A stretch of DNA of 17,664 nt from an uncultured Neomegalonema sp. (GCA_937927905.1 CALFWP010000150.1:1-17664); one strand, 5' to 3'. Counted from the stretch's first letter, positions 6,259-14,035 are shown. Notes: generated by a model from the sequence alone, not told the origin. Program-made: numbers and translations.

Positions 6259-6960
6259 TTAAACGTCAAGGTCAAGGGCATATCCGGCGGAGCGCACGGT
6301 CCGGACCGGGTTGGGGACGTCCTTTTGGCTCAAGGCTTTCCGAAGGCGCCCGATATGGACATCAACGGTGCGCTGCTCGATCTCCAGATTATCCTCCCAG
6401 ACCCGCTCGAGCAATTGTTCACGGCTCCATACCCGCCCCGGGCGGCTGATCATAACGGTCAGGAGGCGGTACTCAGTCGGTCCCAGGTCAATCCCCGTCC
6501 CGTTCCGGCGCACGCGCATTTTATGCGGGTCGATGCTGATATCGCCATATTCAATCATGCTGCCATCGGAGCCGGGTTCGGCCCGCCTTAGCATGGCCCG
6601 GGCGCGGGCCAGCAATTCCGCAACCGAGAACGGTTTGACCAGATAATCATCGGCCCCGCTGTCCAGGCCGCGTATTTTGTCCGCCTCCTCGCCGCGCGCG
6701 GTCAGGATCAGGATCGGTGTTTTGCGGGTCGCGTCATCGCGCCGGAGTTGCCTGCATAACTCAATTCCGGACAGGCCCGGCATCATCCAGTCCAAAATAA
6801 TCATATGGGGATTTTCCCCGCGCGCGCGCAGCAAACCCTCGTCCCCGTCAGCGGCAGTTATGGTTTTGTAGCCGGCTTTGTCGAAATTATAGGATAGAAT
6901 TTCGCGTTGCGCCGGTTCATCCTCGATAATCAGAATTTTCAATCCGCTCGTGCCGCTCAT
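6259..6960 (-). CDS. phoB: Phosphate regulon response regulator PhoB
   Basis: This is an OmpR/PhoB-type regulator of 233 residues. The receiver domain has acidic residues Glu13-Asp14, the phosphoacceptor Asp57 in MIILDWMMPG, Thr87 and Lys109 in DDYLVKPF. The C-terminal winged helix has LGPTEYRLLTVMISRPGRV and EQRTVDVHIGRLRKAL, with the wing ending in RTVRSAGYAL. It is activated by PhoR and binds Pho boxes such as that at 11931-11959. ATG 6960 starts 4 bases after the phoU stop; a TTG at 6975 would add five residues and overlap phoU. It is the last gene of the pst-pho unit and converges on queE. Confidence 0.95.
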   Translation of the reverse strand: MSGTSGLKILIIEDEPAQREILSYNFDKAGYKTITAADGDEGLLRARGENPHMIILDWMMPGLSGIELCRQLRRDDATRKTPILILTARGEEADKIRGLDSGADDYLVKPFSVAELLARARAMLRRAEPGSDGSMIEYGDISIDPHKMRVRRNGTGIDLGPTEYRLLTVMISRPGRVWSREQLLERVWEDNLEIEQRTVDVHIGRLRKALSQKDVPNPVRTVRSAGYALDLDV

Positions 6961-6964
6961 TGTT

Positions 6965-7669
6965 TCAACCGGCAATCTGGCTCGTCAGATCACTTTTCGG
7001 GCGGTCATCCTCGGGGATAGAGCCTGTTTCTAGGTAATGTATCTGTTCGGCGATCGAAGTCACATGGTCGCCCATACGTTCCAGGTTTTTGGCGATGAAC
7101 AACATATGCATACAGGGCGTGATATTCGCGGATGATTCCATCATATAAGTCAGCAATTCGCGAAAAAGCGCATTGTGCATATGATCGACTTCTTCGTCCC
7201 GCTGTAACAGGTCATCAGCCATCACAATGTCTTTTGCGACATAGGCGTTCAGGACATCCGCGACCATCCTTTGCACCATGGCGCTCATCCGTTCGATGGT
7301 CTTTTCCGCCGAAATAATACGGTTTGCGTCTTTCAGAACGATGGAGCGTTTTGCGATATTTTTCGCATAATCCCCGATCCGCTCAAGGTTGCTGGAGACT
7401 TTCAGGGCACAGATAACACTGCGCAGATCGCGCGCCATCGGTTGTCGTAACGCGAGTGTGCGCAGAGTCAGCTCATCCACGCGTGTTTCCAGCGCGTCGA
7501 CCGATTTGTCATCCTTGCGGACTTTTGTTGCCAATGTTTCGTCGCGGCTGCACAAAGCCTGAACGCTTTCCGTGATCTGGGTTTCGACAATCCCGCCCAT
7601 TTCGAGAATGAGGTTTTCAATCTGTGCAAGTTCTTCATCAAATGATTTGACAATATGTGCGTTTGACAT
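6965..7669 (-). CDS. phoU: Phosphate signalling protein PhoU
   Basis: PhoU links the PstSCAB transporter to PhoR and represses the Pho response when phosphate is plentiful. The 234-residue product is all-helical with two PhoU repeats. The family signatures are visible: DDKSVDALETRVDELTLRTL, then ALRQPMARDLRSVICALKVSSNLERIGDYAKNIAKR in the first repeat and FIAKNLERMGDHVTSIAEQIHYLETG in the second, carrying the ExxxD metal-binding motifs (E-R-I-G-D and E-R-M-G-D). ATG 7669 has AAAGG about 8 bases upstream. A TTG at 7690 overlapping the pstB stop would add seven residues (MNAKAQA) that the family does not need. It lies between pstB and phoB in one minus-strand operon. Confidence 0.95.
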   Translation of the reverse strand: MSNAHIVKSFDEELAQIENLILEMGGIVETQITESVQALCSRDETLATKVRKDDKSVDALETRVDELTLRTLALRQPMARDLRSVICALKVSSNLERIGDYAKNIAKRSIVLKDANRIISAEKTIERMSAMVQRMVADVLNAYVAKDIVMADDLLQRDEEVDHMHNALFRELLTYMMESSANITPCMHMLFIAKNLERMGDHVTSIAEQIHYLETGSIPEDDRPKSDLTSQIAG

Positions 7670-7686
7670 GGCTTGAGCCTTTGCGT

Positions 7687-8463
7687 TCAACCGATGCGGC
7701 CTGTGATATAATTCTGGGTGCGCTCATCTACGGGGGCGGAAAAAATCTGTTCGGTTGCCCCGAACTCCACCAGTTCCCCGAGGTGGAAGAATGCGGTTTT
7801 CTGTGACACCCGCGCGGCCTGCTGCATTGAGTGTGTTACGATAATGATGGTGTAATTTTCGCATAATTCGTCGATCAGCGTCTCAATCGTTGCCGTGGCA
7901 ATCGGGTCGAGTGCCGAGCACGGCTCGTCCATAAGGATGACTTTCGGCTGCACCGCAATGGCACGCGCGATACACAGGCGCTGTTGCTGACCGCCGGACA
8001 ATCCGGTGCCGGGTTGGTCGAGCCGGTCTTTGACTTCGTCCCAGAGACCGGCACGGGTCAGACTGCTTTCGACGATGGTGTGCATATCGGCCTTTGATGC
8101 GGCAAGGCCATGAATTTTCGGGCCGTATGCGACATTGTCGAAAATGGATTTCGGAAACGGGTTCGGTTTCTGAAACACCATGCCGATTCGCTGCCGCAAA
8201 GAGACGACATCCACGCGGGGATCATAAATATCCTGATCCGCCAGTTTGAACGATCCTTCAACACGGCAGATCGGAATGACATCATTCATACGGTTAAAGC
8301 ACCGCAACAGAGTACTTTTCCCGCACCCGGACGGGCCGATAAAGGCTGTTACGGCATTCGGGATAATATCGACATGAACATTGGTAATGGCTTGTTTGTC
8401 GCCATAGAAAACCTGGCCGTTTTCAACCTTTAAAATCGGTGTTGCGCTATTTGTGCCGGTCAT
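7687..8463 (-). CDS. pstB: Phosphate ABC transporter ATP-binding protein PstB
   Basis: PstB is the ATPase that powers phosphate import through PstA and PstC. The 258-residue product has the Walker A motif GPSGCGKST (43-51), Q-loop VFQKPNPFP (97-104), signature LSGGQQQR (155-162), Walker B VILMDEP (175-181) and switch His211. Length and the RCFNRMND stretch are standard for PstB. ATG 8463 follows AGAGGG by 7 bases. A TTG at 8481 in the same frame overlaps the pstA stop and is less likely. The phoU frame starts just downstream. Confidence 0.97.
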   Translation of the reverse strand: MTGTNSATPILKVENGQVFYGDKQAITNVHVDIIPNAVTAFIGPSGCGKSTLLRCFNRMNDVIPICRVEGSFKLADQDIYDPRVDVVSLRQRIGMVFQKPNPFPKSIFDNVAYGPKIHGLAASKADMHTIVESSLTRAGLWDEVKDRLDQPGTGLSGGQQQRLCIARAIAVQPKVILMDEPCSALDPIATATIETLIDELCENYTIIIVTHSMQQAARVSQKTAFFHLGELVEFGATEQIFSAPVDERTQNYITGRIG

Positions 8464-8474
8464 TGCAAAGCCCT

Positions 8475-9752
8475 CTACCAACGGATTTCCAAACGGCGGC
8501 GAAGATAGACCGCAACCAGATTCATAATGATCAGAAAGCCCAGCAGGACCAGAATTGCCGCGGATGTTTTTTCCATAAATCCCCGTTCAGGGCTGTCGGC
8601 CCAAAGAAAAATTTGTACCGGTAATGCGGTGGCCGCCTCAGTCACGCCGCCCGGTATATCGACTATGAATGCGACCATGCCGATCATCAGTAGCGGTGCG
8701 GTTTCGCCCAGTGCCTGTGCCATGCCGATGATGGATCCGGTCAGCATTCCGGGCATGGCAAGGGGGACGACATGATGAAAGGTTGTTTGCACTTTGCTGG
8801 CCCCCAACCCGTAAGCGGCCTCGCGGATCGAGGGCGGGACGGCGCGCAGGGAGGACCGTGATGCAATGATGATAGTCGGTAATGTCATAAGTGCCAGAAC
8901 CATACCTCCGACCAGAGGGGTCGAGCGCGGCAGGTTGAACACGTTCAGAAAAATCGCCAGACCCAGCAGCCCGTAGACGATGGAGGGCACCGCAGCGAGA
9001 TTGTTGATATTGACCTCGATAAAGCGGTTCAGACGCCCTTTTGCAGAAAATTCCTCAAGATATACCGCAGCCAGAACACCGACCGGAAATGACAGAACAA
9101 AGCAGATCAGCAATGTATAGGCCGAGCCTGCGACCGCGCCCATAATCCCGGCCTGTTCCGGTTCGCGGGAGTCGCCGCCCGTGAAAAACTGTGTGTTGAA
9201 ACGTTTTTCAATTTTGCCGGCGTCCTGCAATTCGGCAATCCAGGCAAGCTGTTTGTCGTTGATGCGCCGCCTGCTTTCCTCCAGCGAGCTGTCGATTTTC
9301 CCCTTCATATACTGATCAACCTCGCTGGAGGCCCGCACCCAAAAGGCGTGCGTTCCGCCAACCAGCAAGGGGTCGGCAACAACCTGATCCCGGATAGTGT
9401 ATTCGGCGTTTGAACTAAGTAGCTTGTAGAGTGCCTTCTTGTCGGACCGGCTTTTTACTGCAGGAAACCGGTCCCGCAGGGCCGCTTTGAGCAGTTTTCC
9501 GTAACGGGCCTTGCGCAGAACATCCGGATCGCCGGTGCCTTCGGGATCGAGTTTCTCCGCAGGTAATTCGACGTCAATCTGTACAAAGGTCTGATGAAAA
9601 GCACCACTGCCGCGCGTGATGATTGACCCGATCATGATCAGCAGAAAGCTGAGTGATACGGCAATGGCAATCAGGCCGTATGCTCTGAAACGGGCCTCGG
9701 CGCGATGGCGCTTTGATCCGGCCGTTTTGAGGATACCCGTAATCTCAGTCAT
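8475..9752 (-). CDS. pstA: Phosphate ABC transporter permease PstA with long periplasmic insert (DUF3333 type)
   Basis: PstA forms half of the phosphate channel. The 425-residue product is much longer than the roughly 290-residue E. coli PstA. A first membrane helix (about 25-46) is followed by some 150 mostly hydrophilic residues (50-200), in the place of the DUF3333 domain known from alphaproteobacterial PstA. The permease core then runs from about 203, with VPSIVYGLLGL (255-265), the EAA loop EAAYGLGASK (311-320) that contacts PstB, and ALGETAPLLMIG. The insert should be periplasmic, between the first and second helices, and may face PstS; that role is inferred. The gene overlaps the end of pstC by 8 bases. 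Confidence 0.95.
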   Translation of the reverse strand: MTEITGILKTAGSKRHRAEARFRAYGLIAIAVSLSFLLIMIGSIITRGSGAFHQTFVQIDVELPAEKLDPEGTGDPDVLRKARYGKLLKAALRDRFPAVKSRSDKKALYKLLSSNAEYTIRDQVVADPLLVGGTHAFWVRASSEVDQYMKGKIDSSLEESRRRINDKQLAWIAELQDAGKIEKRFNTQFFTGGDSREPEQAGIMGAVAGSAYTLLICFVLSFPVGVLAAVYLEEFSAKGRLNRFIEVNINNLAAVPSIVYGLLGLAIFLNVFNLPRSTPLVGGMVLALMTLPTIIIASRSSLRAVPPSIREAAYGLGASKVQTTFHHVVPLAMPGMLTGSIIGMAQALGETAPLLMIGMVAFIVDIPGGVTEAATALPVQIFLWADSPERGFMEKTSAAILVLLGFLIIMNLVAVYLRRRLEIRW

Positions 9753-10719
9753 ATTGTTCCTTGTAGCGGTCCACGATCCGTAATGCGATGACGTTCAGGA
9801 TGAGGGTGATCACGAAAAGCAGCAATCCCAGAGCAAAGGCCGACAATGTCTTGGCGCTGTCGAATTCCTGATCACCGGTCAGCAATGTGACGATCTGCAC
9901 GGTAACGGTGGTCACGGCCTCAAGCGGGTTTGCCGTCAGTTTCGCGGCAAGGCCGGCGGCCATGACAACAATCATTGTCTCGCCGATCGCCCGCGATGTA
10001 GCAAGCAGCAGACTGCCTGCGATACCGGGTGTCGCCGCAGGCAGAATAACCTGTTTTATTGTCTCCGCCTGTGTCGCGCCCAGCCCGTAGGACGCATCTC
10101 TGAGGGATTGGGGAACCGCGTTGATCACATCATCCGACAGTGAAGAGATAAACGGGATAATCATCATTCCCATCGTAATCCCGGCGGCGAGTGCGCTTTC
10201 CGATGAAATTTCAAATCCCATGCTCTCCCCGCCGTTTCTCAGCATCGGTGCCACAATCAGAGCGGCGAAAAAGCCGTAAACGACCGTCGGGATCCCCGCG
10301 AGCAGTTCCAATAGCGGTTTGATCGTATTTCGGGTCTTTGCACTGGCATATTCGGCAAGATATATCGCCGACATCAGGCCCAGCGGCGTTGCGACCAGCA
10401 TGGCAATGGCACTGATCAGCAACGTTCCGGCAATTAGGGGGACGGCACCGAACGCGCCGGATGATCCGACCTGATCCGCGCGCAGGGCGGTTTGCGGGCT
10501 CCATTCCAGACCGAACAGAAAATCGGTCAGCGGGACCTTTTGAAAAAATCTCAGTGACTCGAACAAAAGCGAGGCAACAATCCCGATGGTCGTGGCCACA
10601 GCGACCAGAGCGCACAGGATCAGGATCAGTCGCACCGCCGTTTCGGACAAGCGATTGCGCTGTCCGCGCTTGATGATGCTCATACCGGCAGTTTCAGACA
10701 CATACAGTCCCTTTGCCAT
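9745..10719 (-). CDS. pstC: Phosphate ABC transporter permease PstC
   Basis: PstC pairs with PstA to form the phosphate channel. The 324-residue product has a first membrane helix at about 29-55, a periplasmic stretch to about 90, then the permease core with IPTVVYGFFAA (143-153), the EAA-type loop DASYGLGATQAE (208-219) and RAIGETMIVVMAAG. The length is close to E. coli PstC and, unlike PstA here, there is no large insert. ATG 10719 gives the longest form; ATG 10683 (MSIIKRGQRN) is also possible, and neither has a strong ribosome binding site. It follows pstS after a 96-base structured spacer, which suggests lower expression than the binding protein. Confidence 0.95.
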   Translation of the reverse strand: MAKGLYVSETAGMSIIKRGQRNRLSETAVRLILILCALVAVATTIGIVASLLFESLRFFQKVPLTDFLFGLEWSPQTALRADQVGSSGAFGAVPLIAGTLLISAIAMLVATPLGLMSAIYLAEYASAKTRNTIKPLLELLAGIPTVVYGFFAALIVAPMLRNGGESMGFEISSESALAAGITMGMMIIPFISSLSDDVINAVPQSLRDASYGLGATQAETIKQVILPAATPGIAGSLLLATSRAIGETMIVVMAAGLAAKLTANPLEAVTTVTVQIVTLLTGDQEFDSAKTLSAFALGLLLFVITLILNVIALRIVDRYKEQYD

Positions 10720-10749
10720 TCGGGTGAATCCGCCCTTTGTGTAAAACGT

Positions 10750-10809
10750 GACCGGCTTGCCGTATCATATCGGAAAACCGGTCTGTGTTATGCGTGGTCT
10801 TCACCACGC
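10750..10809 (-). promoter_or_regulatory. Two stem-loops between pstS and pstC
   Basis: Read on the minus strand, GCGTGGT-GAAG-ACCACGC (10809-10792) starts 6 bases after the pstS stop codon. It is followed by GACCGG...CCGGTC (10783-10750), which encloses CCG-ATATGATA-CGG. Neither stem is followed by a T-run, so full termination is unlikely. Hairpins in this spot usually protect the upstream pstS message and lower readthrough or stability of the downstream permease part. Confidence 0.55.
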
Positions 10810-10815
10810 CGGCGC

Positions 10816-11859
10816 TTAAAGTTCAAGGGGGGTAAGATTGGCAACTGCGTCCAGTACCTCTTCCGATTCCTCCTCAGTGAGGGGGATCAGGCCCTTATCA
10901 GCCAGATATCCGTCCTCACCGTATGCATCCTCGCTGGTCAGTTCCTCAAGAAAGCCTTCGATGCCCGGGATAACGCCGATATGCGCTTTTTTTACATAGA
11001 GATACAAAGACCGTGAAACGGGATAATCCCCGTCGGCAATCAGCTCGAATGTCGGTTCACTGCCCTCGATGACAGAGCCCTGGACCTTGTCGGAGTTCTG
11101 ATCAAGAAAGCTGTACCCGAAGATGCCGAATGCCGCCGGATTGACTTCCAGCTTCTGGACGATGAGATTGTCATTTTCACCGGCCTCCACAAATGCACCA
11201 TCCTCACGGATTGTATGGCACAGGGTTTTATAGGCGCTTTTGTCGGATTTCTTAAGGGCCTTGATCCAGCCGATTTTTTTACAGCCGCCTTCCATGGCAA
11301 GCTCGACAAAGGCATCGCGGGTGCCGGAAGTCGGCGGCGGGCCCAAGACCTCGATTTTTACATCCGGCAGTTCGGGGTTGACCTCTTTCCATGTTGTATA
11401 GGGATTGGGCTTTGTTTTTCCTTCGCCGTCGGGGACATTCTTCGCAAGTGCAAGAAAGATATCTTTGCGGGTCAGGGAGATGACATCAGCCTTTCGGGAA
11501 TTGGCAAGGACAATGCCGTCATAACCGACCTTGACCTCGATGATCTCATCAACGCCGTTCTTCGCACACAGTTCGACTTCGCTGGCCTTGATGCGGCGTG
11601 AGGCGTTGGTGATATCCGGTGTGCCCGCTCCGGTTCCCGCACAAAAGAGCTTCAATCCGCCGCCCGAGCCGGTGGATTCGACAACCGGTGTTTTGAAATC
11701 GGTGTTCTTGCCGAAGCGCTCGGCCACGGTGGTTGCGAACGGAAACACCGTTGATGACCCGACAATCGTGATCTGATCCCGTGCATGGGATGCCGATGTC
11801 ATTGCGAAAAGCGCAGTGATAGCAAGGGCTGGACGGAGTGCTGTGGAAATACGTGACAT
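10816..11859 (-). CDS. pstS: Periplasmic phosphate-binding protein PstS
   Basis: PstS captures phosphate in the periplasm and delivers it to PstCA. The 347-residue product has a Sec signal peptide with a likely cut after residue 26 (SASHA|RDQ). The mature protein starts ITIVGSSTVFPF, whose GSST loop binds phosphate, then ESTGSGGG and PTSGTRDAFVE, the second anion-binding segment. ATG 11859 follows GAGAGG by 5 bases. The frame is open for 13 more codons upstream, but that form would push the signal peptide inward. A triple Pho box lies 72-100 bases upstream, so strong induction by PhoB at low phosphate is expected. Confidence 0.96.
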   Translation of the reverse strand: MSRISTALRPALAITALFAMTSASHARDQITIVGSSTVFPFATTVAERFGKNTDFKTPVVESTGSGGGLKLFCAGTGAGTPDITNASRRIKASEVELCAKNGVDEIIEVKVGYDGIVLANSRKADVISLTRKDIFLALAKNVPDGEGKTKPNPYTTWKEVNPELPDVKIEVLGPPPTSGTRDAFVELAMEGGCKKIGWIKALKKSDKSAYKTLCHTIREDGAFVEAGENDNLIVQKLEVNPAAFGIFGYSFLDQNSDKVQGSVIEGSEPTFELIADGDYPVSRSLYLYVKKAHIGVIPGIEGFLEELTSEDAYGEDGYLADKGLIPLTEEESEEVLDAVANLTPLEL

Positions 11860-11930
11860 TTGATCCTCTCGAAAGATGTCTTTGATCATTGCTGACATGC
11901 CGGAAGATGCCTGCGGTATTTATCGTCCCT

Positions 11931-11959
11931 ATGACAGTTTCACGACACTTATATGACAC
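11931..11959 (-). promoter_or_regulatory. Triple Pho box (PhoB binding site) of pstS
   Basis: On the minus strand, three units follow each other at an exact 11-base period: GTGTCATATAA (11959-11949), GTGTCGTGAAA (11948-11938) and CTGTCAT (11937-11931). The known Pho box is CTGTCAT repeats on the same spacing. A candidate -10, TAAATA (11922-11917), sits 8 bases after the last unit, as expected where the Pho box replaces the -35. It lies between phoR and pstS and controls pstSCAB-phoU-phoB. Confidence 0.88.
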
Positions 11960-11989
11960 GGCCTGTAGTGAAGGTCTGTATCCGCATGT

Positions 11990-13033
11990 TCAGACCGGCA
12001 AAAACACAGTGAATATGCTGCCTTTGCCTTCGGTGCTTTCGATCTTCAGCCGCCCGCGATGATGCAAAATAATGTGTTTTACGATGGCCAGTCCCAGGCC
12101 GGTGCCGCCCTGATCGCGCGCGCGGTGGGAATCGGCGCGGTAAAACCGCTCCGTCAGACGGGGCAGGTGGTGCGGGGCAATGCCCTCTCCCTGATCCGTC
12201 ACACGGATCGCAATCACCGGCCCGCTCATACCGGCAACATGCTGTTGTTTTGACAGTGACAGGGTAATTGTACTTTCCCTTGCGGAATATTTTATCGCAT
12301 TTTCCAAAAGGTTGCTGAGAACCTGTATCAGTTCATCGCTGTTGCCGGGAATGAGGCCGATGCCGTCCTCTGTGTCCAGTGAGATGGTTTTTCCCTGTTC
12401 CGCAGCGGCAGTACCGAGCGTATTCATCACCTGAACGGCCAGTGCCGTAATATCAATCCTTTCGCCCGGTACGGTTTGTTTGTTCGCCTGAACTTTTGAG
12501 AGTGACAGGAGGTCGGTAATCAGACGCGCCATGCGCGCGACCTCCTGTTCCATCAGACCCAGAAATCTCGACCGGGCACCGGCGTCGTCCTTTGCCGGTC
12601 CTTTAAGCGTTTCAATAAAACCGCTGATGGAGGAGAGCGGAGAGCGCAATTCGTGGCTGACATTGGCGACAAAATCGGACCGCATCTCCTGTGCCAGCAG
12701 CATTTCGTTGATATCGCGCAGGCTGACCAGAACATAATGCTGTCCGTCCGCGGCGTCCTTGAACGGTGAGACACGGACATCAAACGGGCCATTCGCGGGG
12801 TCGCCGAACACAACCGCTTTTTGCACCGGCTCTCCGGTCGCCAGTACTGTGTTGATCGCATCAATGCATTGGGGATTGCGGGTCAGGTGGACAATATCCA
12901 GTCCGAGGCGCGGTCTGCCGAACTGTCTGATTGCAGGACGGTTGGCGAAAATGACCTCGCGGGAGCGTTTCAGGATCAGGACTGCTTCCTGGACAAGATC
13001 AAGATGCGCGAACTTTTGTTCAGGCTTTACCAC
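11990..13033 (-). CDS. phoR: Phosphate regulon sensor histidine kinase PhoR, without membrane segments
   Basis: PhoR phosphorylates PhoB when phosphate is scarce. The 347-residue product has a PAS-like sensor region (about 12-110), a HisKA domain with His127 in FVANVSHELRSPL, and an ATPase domain with the N box NLLENAIKYS, G1 DQGEGI, FYRADS and G2 GTGLGL. No hydrophobic segment long enough for a membrane helix is present, unlike E. coli PhoR with its N-terminal helices, so this kinase should be cytosolic or held at the membrane by PstB/PhoU. GTG 13033 is the first start after an in-frame stop and has no clear ribosome binding site; a GC-rich hairpin (13044-13065) lies just upstream. It sits 59 bases after ubiX on the same strand. 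Confidence 0.92.
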   Translation of the reverse strand: MVKPEQKFAHLDLVQEAVLILKRSREVIFANRPAIRQFGRPRLGLDIVHLTRNPQCIDAINTVLATGEPVQKAVVFGDPANGPFDVRVSPFKDAADGQHYVLVSLRDINEMLLAQEMRSDFVANVSHELRSPLSSISGFIETLKGPAKDDAGARSRFLGLMEQEVARMARLITDLLSLSKVQANKQTVPGERIDITALAVQVMNTLGTAAAEQGKTISLDTEDGIGLIPGNSDELIQVLSNLLENAIKYSARESTITLSLSKQQHVAGMSGPVIAIRVTDQGEGIAPHHLPRLTERFYRADSHRARDQGGTGLGLAIVKHIILHHRGRLKIESTEGKGSIFTVFLPV

Positions 13034-13043
13034 GGCATACAGT

Positions 13044-13065
13044 CCGGGCGTTCAGTCATGCCCGG
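13044..13065 (-). other. GC-rich hairpin between ubiX and phoR
   Basis: CCGGGC and GCCCGG are exact complements around a 10-base loop. On the minus strand the stem ends 10 bases before the phoR GTG and no T-run follows. It could mark the ubiX 3' end or limit phoR translation; only the inverted repeat itself is seen. Confidence 0.35.
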
Positions 13066-13092
13066 TGCCAGTCATATGCATGCAGCCCATAT

Positions 13093-13674
13093 TCAATCTA
13101 TGTCCTCGCCCCAGCGTTTCGTGACAGGCGCATCCAGATCAAAAAGGTCAAGGACACGCCCTGCGGTCTGAGTGACGATATCCTCAATCGAGGACGGTTT
13201 CGAATAAAATGCCGGAACCGGCGGATAAATGATCGCACCCATCTCGCTGGCGGCGGTCATGGACCGCAGATGGCCGGTATGCAGCGGCGTCTCGCGGACC
13301 ATCAGCACCAGCCGCCTGCGTTCTTTGAGGACGACATCAGCGGCGCGGCTGAGCAAACCGGTTGTTACACCGCCCGAAATCTCCGAAAGACTGCGCATTG
13401 AGCAGGGCGCGACGATCATTCCCAGGGTTTTGAACGAGCCTGAGCTGATGGCTGCGCCGACATCGCCCGCACCATAACTGTAATCGGCCAGTGCATTTAA
13501 TTCGTTGGAACTAAAACCCAATTCGTAATGAGCGGTCAAGCGGCCGGCCTGTGAAACGACAAGATGTGTTTCAATATTCATGTCTTTTAGTAATGCCAGA
13601 ATACGAACGCCATAAACGATACCGGAGGCACCGCTGATCCCGACAATCATTCTTGGTTTACTTGAGGTATTCAT
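13093..13674 (-). CDS. ubiX: Flavin prenyltransferase UbiX
   Basis: UbiX joins dimethylallyl phosphate to FMN to make the prenylated flavin cofactor of UbiD-type decarboxylases, used in ubiquinone synthesis. The 193-residue product has the FMN-binding VGISGASG (11-18), the long strand GMIVAPCSMRSLSEISGG, RRLVLMVRETPLHTGHLRSM and IIYPPVPAFYSKP, all standard for the family, whose length is about 190-210. ATG 13674 is preceded by very AT-rich DNA without a ribosome binding site. UbiD is not in the window. The gene diverges from a small DUF465-type gene and leads into phoR. Confidence 0.93.
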   Translation of the reverse strand: MNTSSKPRMIVGISGASGIVYGVRILALLKDMNIETHLVVSQAGRLTAHYELGFSSNELNALADYSYGAGDVGAAISSGSFKTLGMIVAPCSMRSLSEISGGVTTGLLSRAADVVLKERRRLVLMVRETPLHTGHLRSMTAASEMGAIIYPPVPAFYSKPSSIEDIVTQTAGRVLDLFDLDAPVTKRWGEDID

Positions 13675-13727
13675 AAAATTTTAATTTTATTGTTGCTAAA
13701 TGATACACAATTATTGCGTATTAGGGC

Positions 13728-13761
13728 ATGACAATTTTTCTGAAGTGTGTTGTCATATAAT
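13728..13761. promoter_or_regulatory. Divergent ubiX/DUF465 promoter region with inverted repeat
   Basis: TATAAT at 13756-13761 is a perfect -10 box for the small plus-strand gene at 13785. It is overlapped by an inverted repeat, ATGACAA (13728-13734) and TTGTCAT (13750-13756), whose centres are 22 bases apart, about two helical turns. The left arm read on the minus strand (TTGTCA) could serve as the -35 of ubiX, though no well-spaced -10 follows. The surrounding 13675-13765 is strongly AT-rich. A regulator binding both arms is a guess. Confidence 0.45.
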
Positions 13762-13784
13762 CCTCACAACAGAGGAGATAGGTG

Positions 13785-13949
13785 ATGAGTTTGGTCTCTC
13801 ATGTCGAAGAACTCCAAAGAAAACATCGTACCCTACAAGCTGAGATAGACGCAGTGGAGCGCCTCCCGGGTACTGATTATATGGACGTCAAAACCCTGAA
13901 GCTCAGGAAGTTAAGGATCAAAGACGAAATCTATCGTTACGCATCTTAA
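13785..13949 (+). CDS. Small DUF465 (YdcH-like) protein
   Basis: ATG 13785 follows AGAGGAG (13771-13777) by 7 bases and opens a 54-codon frame ending in TAA at 13947. The product is charged and helical: MSLVSHVEELQRKHRTLQ, a middle stretch with LPGTDYMD, then KTLKLRKLRIKDEIYRYAS. The pattern of a heptad-like helix, a short turn and the LKxxKLRIKDEI ending matches DUF465 proteins, which are coiled-coil hairpins of unknown function common in proteobacteria. It has its own promoter-like -10 upstream and an intrinsic terminator at 13974, so it is a one-gene unit. Confidence 0.88.
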   Translation: MSLVSHVEELQRKHRTLQAEIDAVERLPGTDYMDVKTLKLRKLRIKDEIYRYAS

Positions 13950-13973
13950 GTATATCATAAGATTTGTTTATCC

Positions 13974-14006
13974 ACACCCGTAGCGCTGCTGCGGGTGTTT
14001 TTGTTT
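13974..14006 (+). terminator. Rho-independent terminator of the DUF465-type gene
   Basis: ACACCCG (13974-13980) pairs with CGGGTGT (13992-13998); inside, AGC pairs with GCT, making a long stem with one T-G pair and a 3-base loop. TTTTGTTT follows at 13999-14006. It starts 24 bases after the small gene's stop. On the minus strand no T-run follows, so it serves the plus strand. Confidence 0.85.
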
Positions 14007-14035
14007 GGCGAGGACGGAACAGGAGATCCGATGAA

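Noticed and set aside
6252..6265. CGTTT-CCTT-AAACG hairpin at the queE/phoB convergence
   Set aside because: The stem is only five A/T-rich pairs with no T-run, and it overlaps the phoB stop codon; too weak to call as a terminator.
13750..13760. TTGTCATATAA, nearly identical to a Pho-box unit
   Set aside because: No second unit follows at 11 bases, so it is a single half-site better explained as part of the -10 region and inverted repeat.
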